A stretch of 64,000 bases of DNA, taken from positions 1 through 64,000 of the forward strand of contig JAFAOS010000132.1 in the NCBI GenBank assembly GCA_019247515.1, read 5' to 3'. The notes below the pieces were generated by a model. That model did no database searches and was not told the DNA's origin. It worked only from the letters and a program-made list of their open reading frames with translations. The translations under genes were made by a program, and so were the position numbers. Of the stretch, positions 1 to 9,053 are shown one piece after another; within the stretch, counting starts at the first letter, position 1, and each line of letters begins with the position of its first letter. This stretch comes from Chloroflexota bacterium (GTDB lineage Bacteria; Chloroflexota; UBA6077; CF-72).

Positions 1-1
1 G

Positions 2-420
2 GACGGGCAGGTGCGGCTACTGTTCGTCGGTGGCGCGTTTCGCCGCAAAGGCGGGCAGCTGCTCGTCGACGTCTTCCGTAGCAACAGCGATGAACTCGTG
101 CGCCTGTACCAGCAGGCGGACGCCTTCGTAATGCCGACCTATGCGGACGTGTTCGGAATCGTTCTGATCGAAGCAGCTTCCGTTGGCCTGCCGGTCGTTT
201 CGTCGGCCATCGCGGCGATCCCGGAAGTTGTCGATGACGGCAGAACGGGCCTGCTCATTCCCCCGGGTGACGGGCGGGCGCTAGGCGAGGCCCTGACCAG
301 GTTGATCAACGATGCGCACCTGAGGCAAGAGCTTGGCGCAGCCGGGCGGCGCCTGGCGCTGGAGCGTTTCGACCAAATTAACACGGTTGAAAGGCTGGAC
401 GGTAGCTACGTCGCACCGAC
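2..420 (+). pseudogene. Family 4 glycosyltransferase remnant, 5' cut by the window edge
   Basis: The frame is open at the left edge, so the true start lies outside the window. The peptide has the GT-B C-terminal fold signature: an FVGG..RKGG entry motif, then an ADAFVMPT stretch, and E-A-A-S-V-G-L-P-V-V followed by a G.TGLL..P.D loop. Intact relatives have roughly 35-45 residues between RKGGQLL and the SNSDELVRLY segment, and these are missing here. The native C-terminal end is also lost: the frame stays open past position 420 to a stop at 728-730, running antisense through the end of the convergent MetE-like gene. I read this as an internally deleted, 3'-truncated relic. The family call is good; the pseudogene call is inference. 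Confidence 0.6.
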
Positions 421-421
421 C

Positions 422-1684
422 TTAGCCCCAGAGCTCTCTGGTTGCTCGGCGCGCGCCCTCGGCCAGCGTCTTGAACTTGGCCCAGACCAGGTCAGGATGG
501 ATCTTCGGACCGAAGACGCTCTGCGCGAAACCGCAGTCCGTGCCGGCGATGACGTTCTCGCGACCGACTACCCGCGCCAGTCGAACGATGCGTTGCTTGA
601 CCAGCTCAGGGTGCTCGATGACGTCGTTGGTGTGGCCCACGCAGCCGGGGATCAAGACCTTGCCAGGCGGCAGCTTGACCTCCTTCCACATCTCCCACTC
701 CCACTCGTGACGCGGGTTCTGGTCGTATGACAGACCGGCGGCTTTGACCTGGAGCACCAGGTCGACGAACTCCGGCAGGGTGACGTCTTCGGAGTGTGGC
801 CCGCGCCCGCCGCCGTAGCAGATGTGCAGACGAATACGGTCGGTGTCCAGCCCTTCCAGCGTCTCATTGAACACTTCGACCAGCAGGCCGAAGCGCTTGC
901 GGAAGTCGGCGATCGCCATGCCCAGCGCATTGAACTTGGCCACCGGGGTGTCGATCTGCAGGACAAAGCCGGCGTCCAGGATGGCCCGGTACTCCTCGCG
1001 GATGCCCCTGGCGCAGGCCCGCAAGTACTCTTCCTGGGAGCGGTAGTACTCCACCTGGCCCGGCTGATAGCCCATGTTGTCCGGCCCGACGGAGGGCAGA
1101 AATGCCTCGACCACGTGCGTTTTGGCCAGGGCCGCCTTGAAGTTGTCGATCTCTTCGTTGATCGGTCCGAAGCCCTTGTGGCTAACCGGGCCGGTGTTGA
1201 TGGTCTGGACCGACAGCGCCTGGACTGCTTCCGGCGTGGGGATGTACTCGCGGCCTTCGCCCATCGCCTGCAGCCGGGCGCGCTCGGCCATGTACCCGTC
1301 GAACTCGCCCCTGGCTGCGATCCGGCCGCCCATGCCGCCGCCGGTCGGGCCTGTCCGGATCACCGGCCGGTCCTCGAGGCCATTGAGGCGTTCGGGCAGA
1401 AAAGCGGTCCAACCGATGCGGCCTTGCTCTCCGTCGCTGACGACGTCGATGCCACACTCGGACTGCCTGGCGACCATTTCGGCCACGGCCTGGCGGACGC
1501 GGGCCTCGAACGCTTGCTGGTTGAACGACGGCCGGCCGACCAATCGGTCGTCCCACATTTTGCGGAGGTCGATCGGTCGAGGCAGGCTGCCAACCTGCGT
1601 GGTCAGGATGCGTTCGGTGCTGCGTCTCAAGGCGGCTCGGCTCGTACGGCTTGCATCGGTGGCGGAATTGTACGCCGACAACAC
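422..1684 (-). CDS. MetE-like cobalamin-independent methionine synthase family protein
   Basis: The 420-residue protein resembles the C-terminal catalytic barrel of cobalamin-independent methionine synthase, without the N-terminal half of true MetE. It opens with TTQVGSLPRP and carries likely zinc ligands H287 and C289 (motif LHICYGG) and C384 (GTDCGF), with an acidic HEWEWE stretch between them. Members of this stand-alone family transfer alkyl or methyl groups to thiols; epoxyalkane:CoM transferases also belong to it, so the substrate is open. The assigned ATG precedes a poorly conserved 20-residue stretch, and a downstream TTG is possible. It converges on the glycosyltransferase remnant. 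A paralogue lies at 6139-7272. Confidence 0.85.
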   Translation of the reverse strand: MLSAYNSATDASRTSRAALRRSTERILTTQVGSLPRPIDLRKMWDDRLVGRPSFNQQAFEARVRQAVAEMVARQSECGIDVVSDGEQGRIGWTAFLPERLNGLEDRPVIRTGPTGGGMGGRIAARGEFDGYMAERARLQAMGEGREYIPTPEAVQALSVQTINTGPVSHKGFGPINEEIDNFKAALAKTHVVEAFLPSVGPDNMGYQPGQVEYYRSQEEYLRACARGIREEYRAILDAGFVLQIDTPVAKFNALGMAIADFRKRFGLLVEVFNETLEGLDTDRIRLHICYGGGRGPHSEDVTLPEFVDLVLQVKAAGLSYDQNPRHEWEWEMWKEVKLPPGKVLIPGCVGHTNDVIEHPELVKQRIVRLARVVGRENVIAGTDCGFAQSVFGPKIHPDLVWAKFKTLAEGARRATRELWG

Positions 1685-1751
1685 GCCGCGTCAGTCGGCA
1701 CTCCGCCCGCGATCACCAGTTCTTTGTTGATGACGCCGCTGTTGGCCGACA

Positions 1752-3314
1752 TCACCCGGAGTCGAACGCCATTTTGAGCACCATGTCGGCAAAGGTCCGC
1801 GACATGAAGGTGAGCACCTTCGGGTCGTTGTTGCTCAGGTTGTCGCACCAGCGGAACGGGTTATCGACACATCCGCCATCGGAAGTGCCGAGATTGCCCT
1901 CGAAGTTCCCGACCGAGCCGCCAAACAGGTTGACCTCGTCCTGGCTCTTGCAACAGTCCTGCCCGGTCAGGACGCCGCTGGCGGGAATGCCCTTCATATT
2001 GAAGTTGTAGGCGTCGGTGCCAGTTGGTGAGATGAACACGTGGTTGAGTCCGAGGGAGTTCAGGTACGAGACTGCCTCATCCCGAGCAACCGTCGACCTC
2101 TCAGGCACGGCATTGGGTTGCGCCGGCGCGGTGTTCGTGCCGCGCTCATACGGATCGGCTCCGCCTGGATCGAGGATGCCGATGAGGTAGTTCGGCGTGG
2201 CCGTCACGTCGGCATCGAGGTCGTAGGCGATGTGGTTGAGATCGTCCGGTGAGAGGTTGTTGACGTAGTAGGACGAGCCCAGCAGTCCGAGCTCCTCACC
2301 GCCGAACCAGATGAAGCGCAATTTGTTCAGCGGCGTGACGTTCTGCATCATCTGGGCGATCTCCAGGACCGTCGCCGAACCAGAGGCGTTGTCGAGCATC
2401 CCCGCGCCGTACAGCGCATCCAGGTGCGCGTCGACCACGACCACGTGGTTCGGATCGCCGCCCGGTGATTCGGCGATCACGTTGTAGTCGGGGGCGTTGG
2501 GCGTGACGATCGCCTGGATAGCGAGATTCATGACCGGCGGAGCCTGCGGCGCGTTCTGGTACTGATCGTAGAGGTCGCTGCCGATATCGAAAGAAGTGAA
2601 CGCCACCGGGATGGTCGGGACGATCGAGTTGCCCGACGCGTCCACCAGGCCGCCGCTGATCAGGCCACTGCGACCTGGATCGCCCTGGTTGAAGATGATG
2701 ACGCCGGACGCCCCCGCGGCCTGCGCGTTGATGACCTTCACCCCGAAGTTGCAGCCGCCGCGCTGGATGAGCGCGATCCGGCCCACGACGAAGCCGCTGA
2801 AGTCGGCGCTCGTGCAGCCGCTGGACGAGCTCGCACCCGGTGCTGGCGGGATGATGATGCCGCCCGCGGGCTGCAGCGCGACTCCATTCGCGGCGCCGCT
2901 GCTCTGCCCAGGGTTCCAGTCCTGCGCGGGCTCGAGCTTCCGCGGGTTCGGCGTGACCTCGGCGAAGACGGGTGGCGCCGTGAACGCGAAATAAGTGAAC
3001 GTGTAGGTCTGAATCGTGACGTTGTAGCCGGCCGCGGTCATCAACGACGCGACGTAGTCCACCGACGCTTTGTAACCAGGTTCGCCCGAGTTGCGCGACG
3101 GATGACCGTCAGCGCCGGGGTGCTGCTGGGCGATCGCCCAGAAGTTCTCCATGTGGTTCGACAGGTCGCTCTCCGTGATGCACGGCAAGAGCTTGCTCGG
3201 CGTGTCGTTCACCTGTGTCGCGCAGCTCGAAGGGTCCCCGTCCACGGGCCCCACGGCGCCGACCGCAAGCGCGGCAGCAACGAACACCGACAACACCAGT
3301 GCACGTTGCGGCAT
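1752..3314 (-). CDS. Secreted M28-family metallopeptidase with PA domain
   Basis: The ATG at 3314 is preceded by GGAGGG and begins a classic signal peptide (MPQRALVLSV, then an alanine-rich core). A PA domain lies at about residues 165-245. The M28 core follows with AHLDA (H297, D299), LDNASG (D308), GGEELG (E340, E341) and a YDLDAD segment, matching the di-zinc ligands of aminopeptidase Y/SGAP-type enzymes. The last usual ligand is a histidine in a C-terminal CYHxxCD-like motif. Here the corresponding stretch reads DNPFRWCDN, so that His seems to be absent. It is probably an extracytoplasmic aminopeptidase, perhaps weakened or with altered metal binding. Length is 520 residues. Gene runs same strand as the preceding MetE-like gene, 67 bp upstream of it. 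Confidence 0.85.
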   Translation of the reverse strand: MPQRALVLSVFVAAALAVGAVGPVDGDPSSCATQVNDTPSKLLPCITESDLSNHMENFWAIAQQHPGADGHPSRNSGEPGYKASVDYVASLMTAAGYNVTIQTYTFTYFAFTAPPVFAEVTPNPRKLEPAQDWNPGQSSGAANGVALQPAGGIIIPPAPGASSSSGCTSADFSGFVVGRIALIQRGGCNFGVKVINAQAAGASGVIIFNQGDPGRSGLISGGLVDASGNSIVPTIPVAFTSFDIGSDLYDQYQNAPQAPPVMNLAIQAIVTPNAPDYNVIAESPGGDPNHVVVVDAHLDALYGAGMLDNASGSATVLEIAQMMQNVTPLNKLRFIWFGGEELGLLGSSYYVNNLSPDDLNHIAYDLDADVTATPNYLIGILDPGGADPYERGTNTAPAQPNAVPERSTVARDEAVSYLNSLGLNHVFISPTGTDAYNFNMKGIPASGVLTGQDCCKSQDEVNLFGGSVGNFEGNLGTSDGGCVDNPFRWCDNLSNNDPKVLTFMSRTFADMVLKMAFDSG

Positions 3315-3384
3315 GTGCAGCCGGCCCTCCCAAAGGCGGGATGCTACGCCGCGCCCGTCGAGGAAGACAAACGCGGCGACAACG

Positions 3385-4392
3385 CTACTCCGGGACACTG
3401 CCTGGCAGTCCGAAGTGTGCGAAGACGCTTCGCTCGCCGAACCACGTGACCGCCGCCACGCCGTCGTCGCTCAGCGTCAGCACCATCAGTCCATAGGCGC
3501 GGGCGATCGCGGCGTGAGGATCCGGCAGGTAGCAGCCGAACGCCGGCTGGCCGTTAGCGCGAGTTGGCACCAGCCGCAGGTTCGCGCCACGGCGGTCGCC
3601 GCGCTCGCGGGCAATGAATCTCGCAATTGCCTCCCCACCCTGGTACTCGTAGGGCTGTGGTGGCATGGTCAACCAGGCGTCGTCGGTTAGCAGCGAGATC
3701 AGCCCTGGTGTGTCACCCTGCTCGACAGCAGCAGTGAATCGGCCGACGAGCTCACGCTCGCGCGTCGAGCCCGGCAGCGGGACGCGCTCGCGATCACCAG
3801 CTGGCAAGCGCTCGTCGAGCGTGGCACGAGCGCGTTGCAGCGCGCCCTTGACCGATGCTTCGCTGGTTTCGAGCATCTCGGCGACTTCGGTGGTCCGAAA
3901 ACCCAGCACTTCGCGGAGCACGAGCGCCGCGCGCTGACGGGGCGGCAGGCTCTGCAGGCCGGCAGCGAAGGCAAGCCCGATAGCTTCTCTGGTTTCGTAG
4001 CTCGCCTCGGGGCCCGGCGCGCTATCCGCGAGGCCCTCGAGCAATGAGTCTGGATACGGATCGAGCCACATCGGCTCGGCCATCCGTGTCGGCCTGGGTG
4101 GCTCGGACATTGAAGGTACCTCCCGCGGGCGCCGCCTCCGGTCGCGTAGCGCGTTCAGGCAGCGATTGGTGGCGATCCGGTATAGCCAGGCGCGGAGCGA
4201 GGCCCGTTCCTCGAAGCCGCCCAGTCCGCGCCAGGCCGCGAGCAGCGTCTCCTGCACGACGTCCTCGGCGTCCTGCAGCGACCCGAGGAGTCGATAGCAG
4301 TGGAGATGAAGCTCGCGCCGGTAGGGCTCGACCAGCTCCCGGAACGCGGACTCGTCCCCCGCTCGGACGCGGCTGAGAGCAGCATCGCTCAC
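3385..4392 (-). CDS. ECF sigma factor with C-terminal SnoaL-like domain (SigX5/TIGR02960 type)
   Basis: Sigma region 2 (AFRELVEPYRRELHLHCYRLLGS, then DAEDVVQETLLAAW) and region 4 (LPPRQRAALVLREVLGF with the HTH that follows) are clear. A SnoaL-like tail contains the family-typical TRANGQPAFGCYL and ITWFG-like ending. Such tails replace separate anti-sigma factors in this group. The open frame extends to a TTG at 4482, but family alignment from memory starts near VSDAAL, so I chose the GTG at 4392, which has GGTGGTGA upstream. It is divergent from the SDR/DUF899 pair, its likely targets. The inducing signal is unknown. Confidence 0.88.
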   Translation of the reverse strand: MSDAALSRVRAGDESAFRELVEPYRRELHLHCYRLLGSLQDAEDVVQETLLAAWRGLGGFEERASLRAWLYRIATNRCLNALRDRRRRPREVPSMSEPPRPTRMAEPMWLDPYPDSLLEGLADSAPGPEASYETREAIGLAFAAGLQSLPPRQRAALVLREVLGFRTTEVAEMLETSEASVKGALQRARATLDERLPAGDRERVPLPGSTRERELVGRFTAAVEQGDTPGLISLLTDDAWLTMPPQPYEYQGGEAIARFIARERGDRRGANLRLVPTRANGQPAFGCYLPDPHAAIARAYGLMVLTLSDDGVAAVTWFGERSVFAHFGLPGSVPE

Positions 4393-4536
4393 GTCCGCGT
4401 CACCACCCAACACTTGCTCACGACTCGCATCACTCCTGCTCACACCAGCCGGGCGCCAGATGGACCGTTCCGTTTTCAGCAAACACGGTGTCTCAACCAG
4501 CGTAACCGCAAACGATCCATCGAAAGGACGAACGTG

Positions 4537-5271
4537 ATGAGACCCACAACCTTCGCAGGCAAATCGGTCGTGGTGACCGGAGCCAATCGCGGCCTCGGGC
4601 AGGCGCTGGTGGCCGAGGTGCTCAGGAGAGGCGCGCGGCGCGTCTACGTCGGAACGCGACAGCCACTTTCATCTCCCGACGAGCGCGTCACACCCTTGAT
4701 CCTGGACGTGACTGACCCGGCGCAGATCCGCGCCGCTCTCGACAGAATCGCCGCTCTCGACATCCTGATCCACAACGCCGGCGTGTCGGTGCCCGACGAC
4801 CTGAACGATCGCTCGGCGTTCGAGCGGCACCTGTCGGTCAATCTGTACGGGACCCTGGACGTGACCCGGGCATGTCTGCCGTTGCTCACGCGCAGCCGCG
4901 GAGCCGTGGTCAACATCGTGTCCGTCGGCGCGGTGGCCGCGATACCGGTCCTGCCGGCGTACTCCATTTCCAAGGCCGCCATGCTGTCGCTCACGCAGTC
5001 ACTGCGCGCCCTGCTGGCGGGCCAGGGCGTGAGTGTCTTCGCCGTCATGCCAGGTCCCATCGACACCGACATGGTGCGCGACCTCGACGTCCCGAAGACA
5101 CCGCCCGAGGACGTGGCGCGCGCCACGCTGGACGGCCTGGCGCAGGGTGACGAGGACATCTTCCCCGATCCGATGTCGCAGCTGCTGGCAGAAGGCTGGC
5201 GCGCGGGTGTGGTGAAAGCATTGGAGCGCCAGAACGCGGCGCTGGTGACGACCGAGCCGCTCGCGGCCTGA
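4537..5271 (+). CDS. Short-chain dehydrogenase/reductase
   Basis: This is a classical SDR of about 244 residues. It has the nucleotide-binding TGANRGLG motif near the N-terminus, the NNAG equivalent HNAG, and the catalytic YSISK tetrad segment. The ATG at 4537 follows AAAGGAC with good spacing; an open frame continues upstream but overlaps the divergent sigma gene and lacks SDR similarity. DUF899 protein follows 16 bp downstream with a strong AGGAGG, so the two genes are probably one transcript. The substrate cannot be read from sequence. The divergent ECF sigma factor probably controls this pair. Confidence 0.88.
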   Translation: MRPTTFAGKSVVVTGANRGLGQALVAEVLRRGARRVYVGTRQPLSSPDERVTPLILDVTDPAQIRAALDRIAALDILIHNAGVSVPDDLNDRSAFERHLSVNLYGTLDVTRACLPLLTRSRGAVVNIVSVGAVAAIPVLPAYSISKAAMLSLTQSLRALLAGQGVSVFAVMPGPIDTDMVRDLDVPKTPPEDVARATLDGLAQGDEDIFPDPMSQLLAEGWRAGVVKALERQNAALVTTEPLAA

Positions 5272-5287
5272 GTCAGGAGGCAACACG

Positions 5288-6088
5288 ATGCAGACGACGA
5301 TGACAACGCACACCATTGTCCCGCGTGACGAGTGGCAGGCGGCACGCGCCGCCCTGCTGGAGCGGGAGAAGGCCCACACGGTCCTGGGCGACGAGCTGGC
5401 GCGGCAGCGACGGGAGCTTCCGTGGGTACGGATCGAGAAGGAATACACGCTCCGGACCGCCGAGGGCCGGCGAACGCTCGCGGAGTTGTTCGCGGGCCGG
5501 TCCCAGCTCCTGATCTACCACTTCATGTTCGGACCGAGCTACCAGGACGGCTGCCCGGTGAACTCCTCGATCGCCGACGCGTTTGACAGTCTGATCCCAC
5601 ATCTGAAGGCTCGAGACGTGACCTTGATCGCGGTCTCTGGGGCGCCGATCGAGAAGCTACTGGCGTATCGCGAACGGATGGGCTGGCGCTTCACCTGGGC
5701 CTCGAGCTACGAGAGCGACTTCAATGCCGACCTTGGCTTTTCGAGCAGCCTCGACCAGGCGCGCAAGGCGATCGAGCCGACGCTCGACGACCTGCCGCGG
5801 GTCGCGTTCCGCAATGCACAGAAAGCCGGCACGGACATCTTTGGGTACCTGACCGAGCTGTTCGGCTTCACGGCGTTCACGCTCGAAGCTGGAACCGTCT
5901 ACCAGACGTATTCGACCACCGGGCGGGGGGTCGAATTCCTGATGCCCTACTACGCGTTCCTCGACCGTGCTCCGAAGGGTCGCGATGAGGACGAGGGCTG
6001 GCAGCTCTGGATTCGCCGCCACGACGAATACGGCGGCGACTTCGCCGAGGAGGAGTGCCCGACCGCAACAGTTCAGCCAGGGTTGTGA
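5288..6088 (+). CDS. DUF899 family thioredoxin-fold protein
   Basis: The 266-residue protein matches DUF899, a thioredoxin-like family. It has the LLIYHFMFGP.Y..GCP core and the later PRVAFRNAQKAGTD and YQTYSTTGRGVEFLMPYY blocks typical of the family. Many members carry a GCPxCS dithiol. Here the motif reads GCPVNSS, so only one cysteine remains and classical disulfide chemistry is unlikely. The ATG is preceded by AGGAGG. The 3' end overlaps the promoter region of the next gene. Association with an ECF sigma factor and an SDR is common for DUF899 genes, suggesting a stress-response role, but the activity is unknown. Confidence 0.85.
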   Translation: MQTTMTTHTIVPRDEWQAARAALLEREKAHTVLGDELARQRRELPWVRIEKEYTLRTAEGRRTLAELFAGRSQLLIYHFMFGPSYQDGCPVNSSIADAFDSLIPHLKARDVTLIAVSGAPIEKLLAYRERMGWRFTWASSYESDFNADLGFSSSLDQARKAIEPTLDDLPRVAFRNAQKAGTDIFGYLTELFGFTAFTLEAGTVYQTYSTTGRGVEFLMPYYAFLDRAPKGRDEDEGWQLWIRRHDEYGGDFAEEECPTATVQPGL

Positions 6089-6122
6089 GCGCGAAGGTCC
6101 GAGGTGCGCGGGCGCCCGGCGC

Positions 6123-6128
6123 TACACT
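6123..6128 (+). promoter_or_regulatory. -10 box (TACACT) ten bases before a start codon
   Basis: TACACT ends 10 bases before the ATG at 6139, predicting a transcript that starts 2-6 bases before the coding region. A GGAGG at 6132-6136 is too close to the ATG to act normally. It fits a leaderless or near-leaderless start, a pattern repeated in the window. Confidence 0.45.
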
Positions 6129-6138
6129 GGCGGAGGTC

Positions 6139-7272
6139 ATGCCCCAGGAGCGCCTTCTGACCACGCACACGGGCAGCCTGGCGCGCCCTGCCGAATTGCG
6201 CGAGCTGCTCTTTGCTCGCGATCGAGGTGAGGTGGTCGATCGCGCACACTTCGACCGGCTGGTGCAGCAGGCCGTGCGCGAGTGCGTGCGCACCCAGGTC
6301 GACGTCGGACTCGACATCGTCAACGACGGCGAGATGAGCAAGATCAGCTTCGCCAATTACGTGCGCCAGCGACTGGCCGGCTTCGCCGAACAGGGCGAGC
6401 CGTTGCCGGTCAGCATCGACGCACGCGAGTTCCCCGACTGGGCGACACGCTGGACTGGCACGGCTATGCGGCGTTACGCGTGCACCGCTCCCGTCACGTG
6501 GACCGATTTTTCGGCAGTCGAGTCCGACATCGCCAATCTACGCGACGCGAGCGCGGACCATCATGTGGCGGATGTATTCCTCACCGCCGTCTCGCCGGGC
6601 ACGCTGGCCAACTTCTTCCCGAATCACTACTACGGCAGCCGAGAGGCGTACCTCGAAGCGTTGGCGGACGTCATGCGGCGCGAGTACCGGGCCATCGTCG
6701 ATGCTGGATTCCTCCTCCAGCTGGACTGCCCGGACCTTGCGCTGCACGACATCTGGTTTCCCGACCTTTCCCGGTCGGAGTTCCGCACGATCGTCGCGCA
6801 GAACGTCGCGGCACTTAACCGGGCGATCGAGGGGCTGCCGACGCAGCGTGTGCGCATGCACGTGTGCTGGGGAGCCGGCGAGCGGCCGCTCATCCAGGCT
6901 GTGCCGCTCGCCGCCATTGTGGACCTGCTGCTGCAAGCGCGTGTTGGCGCGCTGTCCATTGTCGGGGCGAATGGCCGTCACGAGCACGAATGGCGGGTAT
7001 GGCACGACGTGAAGCTGCCAGACGGCATGCTGCTGATCCCCGGCGTCGTCGACAATACCAGCAACATCGTCGAGCACCCCGAAGTGGTAGCCGAACGACT
7101 CATGCGCTATGCGAGCGTGGTGGGCAAAGACAGAGTGATCGGCGGCGTCGACTGCGGCTTTGCCACCGGCGCCGGCAGCACCCAGGTCGACGGCAAAGTG
7201 GCGTGGGCCAAATTGCGCTCACTGGTGGAGGGCGCGCGGCTCGCCTCCCCGCAGCTCTGGGCAGCAGCCTGA
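6139..7272 (+). CDS. MetE-like cobalamin-independent methionine synthase family protein
   Basis: A second member of the family at 422-1684, 377 residues from the chosen ATG. It opens with LLTTHTGSLARP and has likely zinc ligands in RMHVCWG (His, Cys) and GGVDCGFA (Cys), with HEHEWRVWHD between them. The frame is open upstream to a GTG inside the DUF899 gene, but that stretch is unlike the family and a -10-like TACACT sits just before 6139. The TetR gene follows after 37 bp. Family members transfer alkyl groups to thiols; the substrate here is unknown, and the TetR neighbour suggests inducible catabolism. Confidence 0.85.
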   Translation: MPQERLLTTHTGSLARPAELRELLFARDRGEVVDRAHFDRLVQQAVRECVRTQVDVGLDIVNDGEMSKISFANYVRQRLAGFAEQGEPLPVSIDAREFPDWATRWTGTAMRRYACTAPVTWTDFSAVESDIANLRDASADHHVADVFLTAVSPGTLANFFPNHYYGSREAYLEALADVMRREYRAIVDAGFLLQLDCPDLALHDIWFPDLSRSEFRTIVAQNVAALNRAIEGLPTQRVRMHVCWGAGERPLIQAVPLAAIVDLLLQARVGALSIVGANGRHEHEWRVWHDVKLPDGMLLIPGVVDNTSNIVEHPEVVAERLMRYASVVGKDRVIGGVDCGFATGAGSTQVDGKVAWAKLRSLVEGARLASPQLWAAA

Positions 7273-7290
7273 GGTTCACGTCGCGCCAGG

Positions 7291-7296
7291 TACAAT
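7291..7296 (+). promoter_or_regulatory. -10 box (TACAAT) for the TetR gene
   Basis: TACAAT lies 13 bases before the ATG at 7310, giving a leader of only about 6-7 bases. An ATG at 7295 overlaps the box itself and so is unlikely to be transcribed intact. There is no clear -35 at standard spacing. Confidence 0.5.
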
Positions 7297-7309
7297 GCGC
7301 TCGCCCGAC

Positions 7310-8020
7310 ATGTCCCCCGAGCGCCTGCGCGACGCGGAACGCACGCGTGCCGAGATCCTCGCAGTGGCCACAACCGAGTTCGCCGAGCGCGGGTATTCGG
7401 GTGCTCGAGTGGATGAGATTGCTGACCGGACGCGCACCACGAAGCGCATGATCTACTACTATTTCGGCGGCAAAGAACAGCTGTACATCGCCGTGCTGGA
7501 ACGCGCCTATGCCCAGTTGCGGGACGCGGAGCAGACGCTGGACGTCGAACACCTGGACCCGGTCGCCGCCATTCGCGAGCTGGCGGAGCTCACGTTCGAT
7601 CATCACGAGGCTCATCCGGACTTTCTGCGACTGGTCGCCATCGAAAATATCCATCGCGCCGAACACATAACCCGGTCCACCGTGCTGGCCAGCATCAACA
7701 CCCGCGCGGTGGATCTGATCGCTCGCATTCTGAGGCGGGGCCACGAACAGGGCGTGTTTCGACGCGAGGTGGATCCGCTCGACGTGCACATGCTGATCAG
7801 CTCGTTCTGCGTGTTCCGCGTCGCGAACAAGCACACGTTTAGCGCGATTTTTGGACGGGATCTCGGGGAGCGGAGTCGCCGGCCGCACTATCGCAAAATG
7901 CTGGGCGACCTGGTGGTCGCGTATCTGACCACGGCCGACGGGGTAAATGCGCGTCCTCGACGCGCCGCGCGCGCCAGGGCGAACTCCGCTCAGACGCGCC
8001 GGACACGTACACCCGCCTGA
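7310..8020 (+). CDS. TetR/AcrR family transcriptional regulator
   Basis: The 236-residue protein begins with a TetR N-terminal domain: a helix with RAEILAVATTEFAERGYSG, then the HTH ending in TKRMIYYYFGGKEQLY. The C-terminal ligand-binding half resembles the YcdC/NalD-type group (FLRLVAIENIHRAEHI, and a later SSFCVFRVANKHTF). The Arg/Ala-rich tail may be disordered. I start at 7310, just after a TACAAT -10 box. Neighbours are a MetE-like transferase upstream and a beta-propeller protein downstream, its likely targets. The ligand is unknown. Confidence 0.88.
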   Translation: MSPERLRDAERTRAEILAVATTEFAERGYSGARVDEIADRTRTTKRMIYYYFGGKEQLYIAVLERAYAQLRDAEQTLDVEHLDPVAAIRELAELTFDHHEAHPDFLRLVAIENIHRAEHITRSTVLASINTRAVDLIARILRRGHEQGVFRREVDPLDVHMLISSFCVFRVANKHTFSAIFGRDLGERSRRPHYRKMLGDLVVAYLTTADGVNARPRRAARARANSAQTRRTRTPA

Positions 8021-8100
8021 GCTCGGGGCGGCCTATACTCGCGCTGGATAGGGCGCGCCTATCGGCGCCGCACCTGGGCGGCGCACCATCTGGAGGGTTC

Positions 8101-9033
8101 GTGGCGAGACGATTCGGTATCGACAGGTTCCAATTCGAGGTCGTCGAAGGCTGGCCGAAGCAGGAGATCAAAGGCGTGGCCGCCTCGGTCGCGTGTGATT
8201 CGCGCGGCCGCGCGTATGTCGGAGTCCGCAATATCCCGGCGGGAGGCGGAGTCGGGAGCATCCTGCCGGGCGAGGGGCGGGTCGTGGTCCTCAACCCGGA
8301 AGGCTCGTTGCACGGCGACTGGGATTTCAAGTTTTCGTCGCCACACGCGGTCTGGGTCAACGACCACGACGAGGTGTTCGTTGCCGACACCGGACTGCAT
8401 ACCATCACCCGCCACGCGCCGTCCGGCGAGGTGCTGCTGACGCTCGGCACGCCAGGCCAGCCGGGAGCGGCAGGCAGGCCGTTCAACATGCCCACCGCGG
8501 CCGTCCAGACCCCGGATGGCGACATCTTCGTCTCGGACGGCTACGGACAGAACTGGATCCACCGCTTTACGCCAGAAGGCGAACTGGTCCGTTCGTGGGG
8601 AGGCGGCGATCCGGTGTTCATCCAGCAGTTTCGTGGCGAGCCCGTCACCGGCGTAACGGCTACGGAGCCTGGCCGGTTCAACCTGCCGCATGACATCCAT
8701 ATTTCGCCCGATGGAAACGTATTCGTCATGGATCGAGAGAACCTGCGTTGGCAGGTCTTCGACCTGGAAGGCAACTATGTTTCGCATATCGACGGGGTGA
8801 ACCGCCCGTGCGACGTGGCGGTCGATCGCGATGGGATCTTCCACATCGTCGGCGGCGGCGGAGTCGAGATCTGGACCCGCGCCGGCCAGAAGCTCGGCGC
8901 GTGGGGCGAGAAGGGCTTCGAGCCTGGGCAGTTCAAGTTCGGTCCGCACGGTTGCTGGATCGACGCCGACGACAGCCTGTACATCGGCGAGGTCGGCGGC
9001 AACGAGGGCCTCCAGAAGTTCCGCCGCGTCTGA
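8101..9033 (+). CDS. NHL-repeat/SMP-30-like beta-propeller protein
   Basis: The 310-residue protein is built of NHL/SGL-type blades with repeated motifs of the kind PDGDIFVSDGYGQNWIHRF and SPDGNVFVMDRENLRWQVF. It resembles six-bladed peptidyl-alpha-hydroxyglycine lyase-like propellers. No signal peptide is visible, so it is probably cytoplasmic. The GTG start is preceded by GGAGG. A TATACT promoter-like box lies about 60 bp upstream, so it may be transcribed separately from the TetR gene. Function could be hydrolase or lactonase; this cannot be settled from sequence. Confidence 0.8.
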   Translation: MARRFGIDRFQFEVVEGWPKQEIKGVAASVACDSRGRAYVGVRNIPAGGGVGSILPGEGRVVVLNPEGSLHGDWDFKFSSPHAVWVNDHDEVFVADTGLHTITRHAPSGEVLLTLGTPGQPGAAGRPFNMPTAAVQTPDGDIFVSDGYGQNWIHRFTPEGELVRSWGGGDPVFIQQFRGEPVTGVTATEPGRFNLPHDIHISPDGNVFVMDRENLRWQVFDLEGNYVSHIDGVNRPCDVAVDRDGIFHIVGGGGVEIWTRAGQKLGAWGEKGFEPGQFKFGPHGCWIDADDSLYIGEVGGNEGLQKFRRV

Positions 9034-9053
9034 CGGGCAGGGCTGGTTTGCGC

